This document shows positions 34,915-43,833 of a stretch of 64,000 nt of DNA, in pieces; position 1 is the stretch's first letter, and every line of letters begins with the position of its first letter. The DNA is from Bacillus sp. AFS073361. GTDB taxonomy: Bacteria > Bacillota > Bacilli > Bacillales > Cytobacillaceae. Made by a program: the position numbers and the translations under genes. The DNA lies in contig NZ_NUZU01000039.1 in NCBI RefSeq assembly GCF_002567005.1, forward strand, positions 405,468 to 469,467. Reading direction: 5' to 3'. The notes under the pieces are model-generated. The model worked only from the letters and a program-made list of their open reading frames with translations. It ran no database searches and was not told where the DNA came from.

Positions 34915-35103
34915 TTATTTTCTATCAGAAACCGGTACACCGGCAACTCCCCAATGAGTTTTTGGCATTTCATTTACCAATACTCGAACGCCAGTTTTTG
35001 GTACAACTAATGTTTCAACAACAGTATCAGTAATATTTTCAATTAATGCTTTTATTTTTTCAGGTGGTCTACCTTCCATAATATTTACTTGAATAAGTGG
35101 CAT
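34915..35103 (-). CDS. 4-oxalocrotonate tautomerase
   Basis: A 62-residue 4-OT protein. The catalytic Pro directly follows the initiator Met (M-PLIQVNIMEGRPPEKIKAL), with conserved VRVLVNEMPKTHWGVAG. It converts 2-hydroxymuconate to 2-oxo-3-hexenedioate as a small hexamer in the cytoplasm. GAAAGGGG precedes the ATG. It follows the decarboxylase gene by 60 bases in the meta-pathway run. Confidence 0.9.
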   Translation of the reverse strand: MPLIQVNIMEGRPPEKIKALIENITDTVVETLVVPKTGVRVLVNEMPKTHWGVAGVPVSDRK

Positions 35104-35162
35104 GGTAATTCCCCTTTCATAAATTATATTTTCCTATTGTAATATGTTTTAAAATTGCTGAT

Positions 35163-35951
35163 TTATTTACCAACAGAGAAAGTTACTTCGCCCAAGCCAT
35201 CAAATTTACCTGAAACAACGTCGCCAACTTTTAACAATATTGCACTTGTTAAGGCTCCCGATAATATGATTTCGCCTTTTTTAATTTTATCTCCTTTTCT
35301 GGCGAGCATGTTTGCCAATACTGCAATGGCATTGGCAGGATGTCCTAAAACGGCAGCCCCAGCGCCCAATTCTTTAGTTTGTCCATTAATGGATAAAGTC
35401 GCCCCTACTAATTCAAGTTCAAAGTCATTTGGTTTTCGAAGTGTGTTACCAAATACGACCCTTGAAGTAGATGCATTATCAGCAATTACATCTGTGTGGG
35501 TAAAGTTAAAATTTTCATAGCGGCTATCAATAATTTCAAGTGCAGGTAAAACATACTCTGTTTTAGCTAACACTTGTGAGCCGGTAATTCCAGGTCCTTC
35601 AATATCTTCGCCAATCAAAAACGCAATTTCTGCTTCCACTTTTGGATGGATCAGATCAGAAAATGGAAGAACACCACCGTTATCGATCAACATATAATCA
35701 AACACATATCCGTAAATTGGCTCAGTAACGCCCATTTGTTCCCACTTCGCCTTGCTTGTTAATCCCATCTTAGGGCCAATGATTCTTCGGCCCTCGTCTA
35801 ATTTTTTTTGAACAAGCAGTTCCTGTGCCTGATAAGCTTCCTCAACTGTTAAATCAGGTTTAAACGTCTTAGTTACCTTTACAACTTCACGTTTTTCTAC
35901 TTCCGCAGCAACTAAGTAATCAGCAATTTGTTTAATAATTTCACTTGCCAT
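35163..35951 (-). CDS. 4-oxalocrotonate decarboxylase (DmpH/XylI-like)
   Basis: A 262-residue member of the hydratase/decarboxylase family. It resembles DmpH/XylI more than the hydratase: GLTSKAKWEQMGVTEPIYGYV, LIHPKVEAEIAFLIG, IDSRYENFNF and LGAGAAVLGHPANAIAVLANML. It decarboxylates 2-oxo-3-hexenedioate to 2-oxopent-4-enoate, normally in a complex with the hydratase, whose gene is adjacent (45 bases upstream). AAAGGAGG supports the ATG. Confidence 0.85.
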   Translation of the reverse strand: MASEIIKQIADYLVAAEVEKREVVKVTKTFKPDLTVEEAYQAQELLVQKKLDEGRRIIGPKMGLTSKAKWEQMGVTEPIYGYVFDYMLIDNGGVLPFSDLIHPKVEAEIAFLIGEDIEGPGITGSQVLAKTEYVLPALEIIDSRYENFNFTHTDVIADNASTSRVVFGNTLRKPNDFELELVGATLSINGQTKELGAGAAVLGHPANAIAVLANMLARKGDKIKKGEIILSGALTSAILLKVGDVVSGKFDGLGEVTFSVGK

Positions 35952-35995
35952 ACCTTTTCCTCCTTTGATCCAGATTCAGTATCTATTTATGCCAA

Positions 35996-36775
35996 TTATT
36001 TAAAGTTAACGCTTACTTGACCAAGATGAGCAAATCTTGCTGTAAAATTGTCGCCCGGATTAACGACAACCATGCCGGAAAGTGCACCCGAAAGGATTAC
36101 TTCACCTGCTTTAAGAGTAATATCATAATCTGCTAAACGATTCGCCAGCCATGCAACACAAGTTGCCGGATTTCCAAGTGCAGCGGCTCCAACACCTGTA
36201 TTGGCAACTTCACCATTTTGCAAAAGTACCATGCCTATTAATTCCAAATTAATATCTTGAATTTTTGTAGGCTTGCCACCCAATACAAATAATCCGGATG
36301 AAGCATTATCAGCGACCGTGTCTGGTAGCTTAATTTTCCAATCTTGTATCCGACTATCTACAATTTCTAAAGCAGGAACAACATAATCTGTTGCTTGTAG
36401 CACATCAAGAACAGTTACACTCGGACCTTTTAAATCTTTCTTTAAAATAAATGCAATTTCACCTTCTACTTTCGGCTGAAGCATGTTTTCACAAAAAATA
36501 GTACCTCCATTTTCAACGACCATGCTGTCTAATAGATGTCCATAGTCAGGCTCATCAACACCCAACATTTTTTGTACGGCAACAGAGGTTAATCCAATTT
36601 TTTTGCCAACAATTTTCTGTCCTTCAGCTAGCTTCTTTTTAATATTTTCCAATTGAATATAATATGCCTTATCTACAGTAATTTCTGGATCTACCACAGT
36701 TAGCGGATTAATTCCAACGCGTTTTTTTTCAGCTTCTAATAATTTAGCAGCAAACTTTTCAATTTTACTAGTCAA
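35996..36775 (-). CDS. 2-oxopent-4-enoate (2-hydroxypenta-2,4-dienoate) hydratase (DmpE/XylJ-like)
   Basis: A 259-residue protein with the hydratase version of the family: GKKIGLTSVAVQKMLGVDEPDYG, LQPKVEGEIAFILKKDLKGP, VDSRIQDWKIKLPDTVADNAS and ALGNPATCVAWLANRL. It adds water to 2-hydroxypenta-2,4-dienoate, giving 4-hydroxy-2-oxovalerate. The start is TTG with AAAGGA upstream. It is a paralogue of the decarboxylase next to it. The aldolase that should follow is missing from the window. Confidence 0.85.
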   Translation of the reverse strand: MTSKIEKFAAKLLEAEKKRVGINPLTVVDPEITVDKAYYIQLENIKKKLAEGQKIVGKKIGLTSVAVQKMLGVDEPDYGHLLDSMVVENGGTIFCENMLQPKVEGEIAFILKKDLKGPSVTVLDVLQATDYVVPALEIVDSRIQDWKIKLPDTVADNASSGLFVLGGKPTKIQDINLELIGMVLLQNGEVANTGVGAAALGNPATCVAWLANRLADYDITLKAGEVILSGALSGMVVVNPGDNFTARFAHLGQVSVNFK

Positions 36776-36899
36776 TTGAATATATCCTTTCTATTATAAA
36801 TGTATTTTGACACTGTTTAGTATAAGCTGAGAAACATTCAAAAAAGTTGCACGGTATATCTTATTTAAACCGTGCAATATATCCATGTTAAAAAAAAAA

Positions 36900-38387
36900 T
36901 TAAAGTTTAACACAAATATTAGATATTTCAGTGTAGAATTCCCAACTGTGACTACCGCCAACACGACCTAGTCCACTGTCTTTCGTACCTCCGAATGGAG
37001 TTCTAAGATCACGTACAAACCAGCAGTTGATGTAAGATAAACCTGATACAATTTTTTGGGCTACACGGTGTGCACGACGGATATCGTTAGTCCAGATTGT
37101 GTTACTTAAGCCCATCCGAGTGTCGTTTGCTGCCGAAATCACTTCTTCTTCTGTGTCAAATGGAATAACTGTAACAACCGGTCCAAAGATTTCTTCACGA
37201 ACACAACGAGATCTGTCATCTAGACCAGTAATGATGGTTGGTTCTATGAAATATCCTTTATCCAAACCATCAGGGCGCTTACCTCCTGTAACGAAAGTAC
37301 CGCCTTCTTCTTCAGCAATTTTCAGGTAGCTCATTACTTTATCATAGTGTACTTTGGCGACTAATGCGCCTTGATCATTGCTCATATCAAATGGATCGCC
37401 AACTTTTAATTCTCTTGTTTTAGATGCAAATCTTTCTACGAATTCATCAAAAATTGGACGTTCAACATAGATTCTTGAACCGCAGACACAAACTTCCCCT
37501 TGATTTGTAAAACTTGATCTAATGGTTGTTGCCACTACTTCATCAATTTCGACATCTGCAAAGATAATGTTAGGGTTTTTACCGCCTAATTCGAAAGAAA
37601 GCTTTTTTAGTGTAGGCGCAGCTTCTTCCATGATTTTAGCACCTGTAGATACTTGCCCGATAAAACCGATACCAGCAATGTCAGGGTGTTTGTTGATTGC
37701 ACTTCCAGCACCAGGTCCAAAACCGTGAACCAAGTTTACAACTCCATCCGGAACACCAGCTTCTTTAAGAATTTCCATTAATCTTGTTGCAGTCATCGGG
37801 GTTATTTCAGATGGCTTAATCACTACTGTACATCCTGCAGCCAAAGCTGGAGCTAATTTCCATGTTAATAAGAATAATGGAAGATTCCATGGCTGGATTA
37901 ATCCAACTACTCCAATCGGGCGGCGATATCCGTAGTTAAGCGCATAGTGAGTTTCATCTTGGTATGCCTCTGTTCCTATAGAAATCATGTAATCAGCAAA
38001 AAAATGGAAGTTTGCTGCTGCACGAGGAGCATCAACGTGACGTGAGAATTTAAGGTGCTTACCAGTATCTAATGATTCTAATTGTGCGATTTCTTCTTGT
38101 CTTGCTTCAAGAATGTCACCAACTTTGCGGATAATTCTTGAACGTTCATTTACAGTCATTTTTCCCCATTGGCCCTCTTCAAAAGCACGTTTAGCAGCTT
38201 TAACAGCTAAATCAATATCTGCCGCGTTTCCTTCTGCAACTGTACCATAAACTTCCTCAGTTACAGGATTCACGTTATTAAACGTTTTTCCATCTACAGA
38301 TTCAACAAATTTACCGTCGATATAATGTAAACAATCAAATGGTTTTACGATAGGTTCAACTACTGTTTTAGTTTCGACTTGCGCCAT
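36900..38387 (-). CDS. 2-hydroxymuconate-semialdehyde dehydrogenase (DmpC/XylG-like)
   Basis: A 495-residue NAD-dependent aldehyde dehydrogenase. The conserved glutamate lies in SFELGGKN and the catalytic cysteine in NQGEVCVCGSRIYVERPIF, which is characteristic of DmpC/XylG. It oxidises 2-hydroxymuconate semialdehyde to 2-hydroxymuconate. AAGGAGGAATT precedes the ATG. It is the first gene of the lower-pathway run dehydrogenase-hydratase-decarboxylase-tautomerase. No strong promoter could be assigned between it and the decayed Rieske copy upstream. Confidence 0.88.
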   Translation of the reverse strand: MAQVETKTVVEPIVKPFDCLHYIDGKFVESVDGKTFNNVNPVTEEVYGTVAEGNAADIDLAVKAAKRAFEEGQWGKMTVNERSRIIRKVGDILEARQEEIAQLESLDTGKHLKFSRHVDAPRAAANFHFFADYMISIGTEAYQDETHYALNYGYRRPIGVVGLIQPWNLPLFLLTWKLAPALAAGCTVVIKPSEITPMTATRLMEILKEAGVPDGVVNLVHGFGPGAGSAINKHPDIAGIGFIGQVSTGAKIMEEAAPTLKKLSFELGGKNPNIIFADVEIDEVVATTIRSSFTNQGEVCVCGSRIYVERPIFDEFVERFASKTRELKVGDPFDMSNDQGALVAKVHYDKVMSYLKIAEEEGGTFVTGGKRPDGLDKGYFIEPTIITGLDDRSRCVREEIFGPVVTVIPFDTEEEVISAANDTRMGLSNTIWTNDIRRAHRVAQKIVSGLSYINCWFVRDLRTPFGGTKDSGLGRVGGSHSWEFYTEISNICVKL

Positions 38388-38531
38388 TCATAATTCCTCC
38401 TTGGTTTTGATTTTAATATTTTCTAAATATAGCGTTAATGCTTACATGTTTTATGTTAATGCTTATTTGTTAATGGAACTTTCCACTTCACTTAAAAGAT
38501 TTAAAAAAGTGTGCGTCTTACCCAACCTAAA

Positions 38532-39003
38532 TTATAAGATAATGCTTACTTGTCCGTGCGGAAGGAGGCTGTCTAGTTTTAGGATGACTTTCTTGGATTG
38601 AATCTTTAATTCTTCTTTTTCTTTTACCAAGATGTATTCGTTGACTCCGACGTAATTGTCGAGCACTTCACGTTTTGTGGGATAGGTTGAGTATATGCAG
38701 CTTACCTTACGGCATCCCCTTCATTACTAACGATTCTTACATTCGTGATATTGTGAAGAGTAGTTGAATGCGGATATTCTACCCGGACCTCTTTTTCAAT
38801 AATCGTAACGCCCCTGTTTTTGACGGGCTCGATTTTCATGAACGAAGAAATTTTTAAAAGTCCGCATCAGAATTTCCGATGGTCGGAATCACATACGTTC
38901 CATTGCTTGCGAATAATGTAGCCCACTCCTTTAGCTTAAACTCATCATGAGGTTTCGCCTCATGGACTAAAAGATCCTCAATTTCCTGACGTGTTATGTT
39001 CAT
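38532..39003 (-). pseudogene. Decayed copy of the Rieske dioxygenase beta-subunit gene
   Basis: Aligns along its full length with the intact beta gene at 31318-31797, including the last codons (stop TTA at 38532-38534) and the first (ATG at 39003). Several one-base insertions and deletions (for example near 38700 and 38810-38850) break all frames. Confidence 0.85.
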
Positions 39004-39127
39004 ACTTTCACCTTCCCAGCTTCTTCATTTTTGCTTTCCGCTGCTGTCCTCCGTTTATCCCATTCAAGCCAAAAGGAACGCATTTGTTCTTCATCCGTCG
39101 CTTGGAGAATTTCCCTGTTCATTCCTT
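38998..39127 (-). pseudogene. 3' fragment of the Rieske alpha-subunit gene
   Basis: Matches the last ~130 bases of the intact alpha gene (31794-31928): region around AAAATGAAGAAGCTGGGAAG on the minus strand, and the block encoding DEEQMR. At 39127 it jumps to sequence corresponding to 33475, so about 1.5 kb (most of the alpha gene and the SDR) is deleted in this copy. Confidence 0.8.
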
Positions 39128-39530
39128 CTTGTCGTGACTATCAAATGCACGAAAACTAGCATCGAACCCGGGCACCTCAGCCAAATGTAATCGCATCCAA
39201 AAGTTAAAGCCAATGTGCTAAGGTAATCAGCGTTTATTGTATATTTCAGATAATATCAATATCTAAAAATGTTAATATTTAAATATATCGGAATATTATC
39301 TTGATTAACTTAATTTTAAATCTTTTCCCCATGTAATTCTAATCGAAATAATCTTTCTTCTAGAGCCAAAATTCAAGATTTTTTTAATATATAAACACAA
39401 TAAATACATTGTTAATTCTAATGCAAGGAAATGTTTTAATAGGAATAATGAATAGACTTCGTTGTCCTGAGTGAGTTCTAAAAAACGTTTAATTAAAAAA
39501 GGGTAAGCGGAGTGGAAATAAAAATAAAAC
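39128..39530. repeat. Second copy of the upstream non-coding region
   Basis: Counterpart of 33475-33890; see the shared blocks listed there. It is followed by AT-rich sequence to 39989 with no gene that I trust; an open frame at 39512-39718 is Lys/Asn-rich and lacks a clear ribosome site. Around 39600-39640 there is A-rich sequence with a TGTACCC motif that may be an IS end. Confidence 0.6.
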
Positions 39531-39989
39531 TACGAATAAATAAAAAGACATCTTTCTATATAAATCATTCCAAATTTATTTTTTTCCAAAAAAAAAGCCG
39601 TTCTCCCTATAAAATGTACCCTAATAGAGTACTTAAAAAAAGTCTACCTAAAAAGAGAAGGGCAAATTCGCAAGAGACATTTTGTTGCTGTTTGTACCAT
39701 CTTGTTTTCTCCTCCTAATATGGCTCTGATTTTCTAAATAAGAATTATTAATTAATACAGTAATATTTTCTCCTTATAGATCCCGTTATTGACTTACAAC
39801 TATAAAAAATATTTTTAAAAAACCGCCTTTTTATAAATTATATTCTATTAGATATTTCAATAGCTATTTATTACAATATAAACATTCGGAAAATTCTCAT
39901 ATATTTAAAATATTTATTTTCTGAATGCTTAAGACAAGGGAATTCTTAAAGTTATTGGAAGACTTAGGGTTATATAAAAAAGGGGGGCA

Positions 39990-40470
39990 ATGAATATGCC
40001 ATTATTAATGGTTGCACTTGGAGTTATTCTACTAATCATTTTAATCACGGGCTTCAAATTAAACGCTTTCATTCCATTGATTATTGTTTCGTTTGTTGTG
40101 GCGCTGGCATTAGGGATGCCGCTAGGTGACATAGTCACTTCAGTAGAAGCTGGATTAGACAGTACTTTAGGATACATAGCGCTAATCTTAGGTTTCGGAG
40201 CGATGATTGGTCGTTTGATCGCTTATGCAGGTGGAGTCTATCGAATTTCAATGACATTAATCGATAAGTTTGGAAGCAGGAATGTGCATTTACGACATAT
40301 ACGATTCTTTCATCAGTAGCATCAATTGTTGGAATTATTCTTCTTAATGGATACTTCTGTCATATTAGCTGGTGTAACCATTGTAGCTATCCTAATTGCT
40401 GCAGTTGTTATTCACACGATTGAAGGGGCTGGAAACAAGAAGAAGCAAATTAAAAATATTTCTGTTTAAT
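39990..40470 (+). pseudogene. GntP-family permease, internally deleted and frameshifted
   Basis: Starts well (AAAGGGGGGCA before ATG) and encodes the N-terminal ~95 residues of a gluconate/GntP permease (FKLNAFIPLIIVSFVVALALG; LGFGAMIGRLIAYAGGVYRI; LIDKFG). It then shifts frame at SRNVH. Another frame continues TFTTYTILSSVASIVGIILLNG, and a third ends VILAGVTIVAILIAAVVIH...NISV-stop at 40470. The ~300 central residues are missing, so no transporter is made. Confidence 0.7.
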
Positions 40471-40631
40471 CTTTATATATTTACATAACACCAAGAGAAA
40501 GCTATCTGATAAATTCCTTTCACAATGAAGTTACTTATAAAATTAAATAGCAAGATGCTTCCTATTTTTAATAGACTTTCTATTCTAATTATGAAAAATG
40601 AAGAAAATATAATACGAAATGAGGTTTTTAA

Positions 40632-41585
40632 ATGAAGATCATCACAGTACTTGGAGCAGGTATAATGGGTCATGGCGTTGCTCAATTACTTGCACAAGCA
40701 GGATATATTGTACGTATTCAAGCTAGACGCGAGACATCATTGGAAACAGCAAAAAAAATGATTACGAACAGCTTGAAAATTATGGTTGATAAAGGCATGC
40801 TGTCACAAGAAAAAATGGAGCAGACTTTGGATAATATTAAATATACAACAGATTTACTTGAAGCGATCCAGGATACTGATTTTATTCTAGAATCTATTCC
40901 AGAAGTGCTTGAGACAAAATTAGATACTTACGAGATTATTGAAAGCATTGTCTCTGAAAAAACGATTATTGCATCTAATACATCTACTTTCCCATTAAAA
41001 GAATTAACACAAAGAGCAAAACATCCGGGAAGATTTATCATTACACACTACTTTAACCCTCCACAACTTGTACCAATTGTAGAAATTGCTAAATTTGAGA
41101 AGACAGATGAAAATGTCATAAAAGTAACTTATGACCTAATGAAAGAAATCGGTAAAACTCCAGTAGTACTGAAAAAAGAGATTACCGGCTTTATCGTTAA
41201 CCGCATACAAGTAGCCTTTCTACGGGAATGCTTCAACTTAATTGAATTGGGAGTATGTACGGCAGAAGATATTGATATCGCTGTCAGAGGAAGCATGGGC
41301 TTTAAATGGGCTTTCTGCGGACCAATGGAAAGTCAGGATTTAGCAGGTCTGCAAACAACACAAGCTATGGTATACAACATCGAGCAGGATTTATCGAATA
41401 CAAGAGAAGTTCCTAAATTCTTAAAAGAAATGGTCGAAAAAAGTGAATATGGTATTCGTTCAAATAAAGGTTTCTATGAATACGATGATAATGGGGCAAA
41501 AGCAATTTATACACGTGATGATAATTTCCTAGATCTTCTAAAATTAATTCAAGACAAAGAAGGAAAAAACAGCATCAGCAGTTAA
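40632..41585 (+). CDS. 3-hydroxyacyl-CoA dehydrogenase family protein
   Basis: A 317-residue NAD-dependent dehydrogenase. The N-terminal Rossmann motif VLGAGIMGHGVAQLLAQAG, the central ASNTSTFPLKEL and HYFNPPQLVPIVEI (catalytic His-Glu region) and the C-terminal helical domain GFIVNRIQVAFLRE are all present. It oxidises a 3-hydroxyacyl-CoA or a related hydroxy acid; residue details (GSMGFKWAFCGPME) point to a family member that may use a smaller substrate. GAGGTTTTTAA precedes the ATG. It is a single gene with its own terminator, beside the broken GntP gene. Confidence 0.85.
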   Translation: MKIITVLGAGIMGHGVAQLLAQAGYIVRIQARRETSLETAKKMITNSLKIMVDKGMLSQEKMEQTLDNIKYTTDLLEAIQDTDFILESIPEVLETKLDTYEIIESIVSEKTIIASNTSTFPLKELTQRAKHPGRFIITHYFNPPQLVPIVEIAKFEKTDENVIKVTYDLMKEIGKTPVVLKKEITGFIVNRIQVAFLRECFNLIELGVCTAEDIDIAVRGSMGFKWAFCGPMESQDLAGLQTTQAMVYNIEQDLSNTREVPKFLKEMVEKSEYGIRSNKGFYEYDDNGAKAIYTRDDNFLDLLKLIQDKEGKNSISS

Positions 41586-41619
41586 ATAAGCAATGTGACA
41601 GTTTAAAAATAATAAGATA

Positions 41620-41648
41620 GAAGTTGGTTTAGCCGGCTTCTTTTTTTT
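41620..41648 (+). terminator. Terminator of the hydroxyacyl-CoA dehydrogenase gene
   Basis: Stem GAAGTTGG / CCGGCTTC (two G-U pairs; 41620-41627, 41633-41640) followed by eight T. Confidence 0.75.
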
Positions 41649-41679
41649 GCTCCGTACAGCGTCTCCGCTATATACCAAC

Positions 41680-41712
41680 AAAAAAAGCCTATCAAATAAT
41701 ATAATTTGATAG
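41680..41712 (-). terminator. Terminator of leuA
   Basis: On the minus strand the stem CTATCAAAT / ATTTGATAG (41704-41712 and 41689-41697) is followed by GGC and seven T. Confidence 0.75.
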
Positions 41713-41770
41713 ACATTTCACCTTACATGTTATTTGTTTGTAATAGGTAATGGAGCCCTTTAATATTTTT

Positions 41771-43477
41771 CTACTTATTTTTTGAATGGATAAATTCTTT
41801 TTCAACAGAAAGTTGTAAGCTGGATACCATGTTGTTAACTGCACTAAACAGAGCTTTTACTGAGGAGGTCATAATATCCGTATCAATTCCGCATCCCCAA
41901 TATACAGCACCATTCCTTGCGGTAATTCCTACATAAGATACAGCGTTTGATCCTGAACCTATCTCCAGCGCATGCTGCTTATAGACCAAATCTTTATAAT
42001 CGATACCCAGTTGGGTTTGAAGAGCGTTGCTGACAGCATCAAGTCTTCCATTTCCCACACCAGTAAATTTATGTTCTTCATTATTCATCCGGATCGATAC
42101 AATCGTTTCGTAATAACCATTTTGAGTGTATTTATAACTGATGAATTCGATAGGGGTGTTAATATTTACATATTCATTGATGAAAATATCATAGATTTCA
42201 TTGGGCATAAGTTCCTTGTGCTTATGATCTGAAACATTTTTCACACAATATCCAAAGCTCTCACGCATTTCGGTAGGTAGGTCAATTCCATACTTTCGCT
42301 TAAGGATATAACCGATTCCTCCCTTACCGGATTGACTGTTAATTCGGATGATGTCTCCTTCATATTCTCTTCCTATATCCATCGGATCAATTAATAGATA
42401 AGGTACAGTCCAATACTGACGTTCTGCTTCCTCTCGCCATTTCATACCTTTGGCAATGGCATCTTGATGGGAACCTGAAAATGCAGTAAAGACAAGTTCA
42501 CCGCCATATGGGTGTCTTTCGTGAACCTTCATTCTTGTTAATTTTTCATATTTGGAAATAATAGTAGGGATATCTTCAAAATTCAGCTTGGGATCTACCC
42601 CATGGGAATACATGTTTAATGCCAGCGTTACGATGTCCACGTTCCCTGTTCTTTCTCCATTTCCGAACAATGTTCCTTCGACTCTTTGCGCTCCGGCAAG
42701 CATTCCTAGCTCAGCATCTGCTACCCCAGTTCCTCTGTCATTGTGCGGATGAAGTGATAGGATTACATTATCTCGGTAGCTCAAATTGTCACTCATATAC
42801 TCAATTTGACTTGCGTAAACGTGAGGCATGGACATTGATACCGTAGCTGGTAGATTGATAATTACATTGTTACCAGCTGTCGGCTGCCAAATATCAAGTA
42901 CCTTGTTGCAAATTTCAAGTGCAAACTCCACTTCTGTACCCGTGAAGCTTTCAGGAGAATACTGAAATTGGAAATTCCCTTCGGTTTCAGCAGCATATTT
43001 CTTTAGTATTTTTGCTCCAGTTACAGCAATATTAATAATTTCTTCCTTAGATTTTCTAAATACTTGCTTACGCTGTGCTATAGATGTGGAATTGTACAAG
43101 TGCACCACTGCTTTATTCGCACCCTGTAACGCTTCAAATGTTTTTTTGATAATATGTTCTCTTGACTGTGTTAAAACTTGAATTTTCACATCATCCGGAA
43201 TCAAATTTTCTTCAATTAATGTACGTAAAAAAGCAAATTCAGTTTCCGAGGCAGCTGGAAAGCCTACTTCAATTTCCTTGAAACCTACTTGTAAAAGCAA
43301 CTGAAAATATTCTAACTTTTCCTCTAGACTCATTGGGACGACCAAAGCCTGATTCCCATCACGTAGATCAACACTACACCAGGTAGGAGCTTCTGTAATA
43401 TACTCCTTCTCTGTCCATTTCAAGCATTGCACTGGGGGCATAAAGTAACCCCTAGAATATTTATCGATATTTTTCAT
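41771..43477 (-). CDS. leuA: 2-isopropylmalate synthase, long form
   Basis: A 568-residue LeuA of the longer class (like yeast LEU4/actinobacterial LeuA, not the ~510-residue B. subtilis form). The catalytic HMGL-like barrel shows WCSVDLRDGNQALVVPM, GFKEIEVGFPAASETEF and SLHPHNDRGTGVADAELG (metal-binding HxH/N), and the C-terminal regulatory domain contains GNGRLDAVSNAL. It condenses acetyl-CoA with 2-oxoisovalerate in leucine synthesis. The ATG at 43477 behind AAGGTGGGAG is preferred to a GTG four codons upstream. It stands alone, without leuBCD, under a T-box leader. Confidence 0.92.
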   Translation of the reverse strand: MKNIDKYSRGYFMPPVQCLKWTEKEYITEAPTWCSVDLRDGNQALVVPMSLEEKLEYFQLLLQVGFKEIEVGFPAASETEFAFLRTLIEENLIPDDVKIQVLTQSREHIIKKTFEALQGANKAVVHLYNSTSIAQRKQVFRKSKEEIINIAVTGAKILKKYAAETEGNFQFQYSPESFTGTEVEFALEICNKVLDIWQPTAGNNVIINLPATVSMSMPHVYASQIEYMSDNLSYRDNVILSLHPHNDRGTGVADAELGMLAGAQRVEGTLFGNGERTGNVDIVTLALNMYSHGVDPKLNFEDIPTIISKYEKLTRMKVHERHPYGGELVFTAFSGSHQDAIAKGMKWREEAERQYWTVPYLLIDPMDIGREYEGDIIRINSQSGKGGIGYILKRKYGIDLPTEMRESFGYCVKNVSDHKHKELMPNEIYDIFINEYVNINTPIEFISYKYTQNGYYETIVSIRMNNEEHKFTGVGNGRLDAVSNALQTQLGIDYKDLVYKQHALEIGSGSNAVSYVGITARNGAVYWGCGIDTDIMTSSVKALFSAVNNMVSSLQLSVEKEFIHSKNK

Positions 43478-43522
43478 CCCGACTCCCACCTTTTCAATTG
43501 TAATTGTTAATTTATTTAAAAT

Positions 43523-43797
43523 AAAAAAGCCCCGTCTCTATAAAAATATAGAGACGAGGCATTGCTCGCGGTACCACTCTAATTGATTAATCATAATAAT
43601 ATTAACCCACTCATTTTCAGTGGCAATCACCACCTATCTACATAACGGTAGAAAACCGACATCCCCTACTGATTAAGTTCAGGGAGTAGCTCTTGGATGA
43701 GTTCAAAGGCAATAACTACCGATTCTCACCAACCATCGGCTCTCTAACAAGTTTATAATTCCTTTTACTATTTCCAATCTTTGCTTAATATTTAATT
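43523..43797 (-). ncRNA. T-box leader (leucine) of leuA
   Basis: The T-box signature AGAGTGGTACCGCG lies at 43567-43580 (minus strand). It is followed by an intrinsic terminator (GCCTCGTCTCTAT/ATAGAGACGGGGC, 43529-43560, then six T). Stem I contains the GGTTGGTGAGAATC-type pairing, and a GAA-CTC-A specifier sequence near 43698-43704; CTC is a leucine codon, agreeing with the leuA target. Uncharged tRNA-Leu should favour antitermination and leuA expression. Confidence 0.88.
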
Positions 43798-43804
43798 AAA
43801 TTCG

Positions 43805-43833
43805 ATAATATATCGATAAACTCGAGTTGTCAA
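43805..43833 (-). promoter_or_regulatory. leuA promoter
   Basis: Minus-strand TTGACA (43828-43833), 17-nt spacer, TATTAT (43805-43810), placed just upstream of the T-box leader. Confidence 0.75.

Noticed and set aside
39512..39718. 68-codon plus-strand ORF rich in Lys and Asn
   Set aside because: AT-rich composition artefact in a decayed region, no clear start context.
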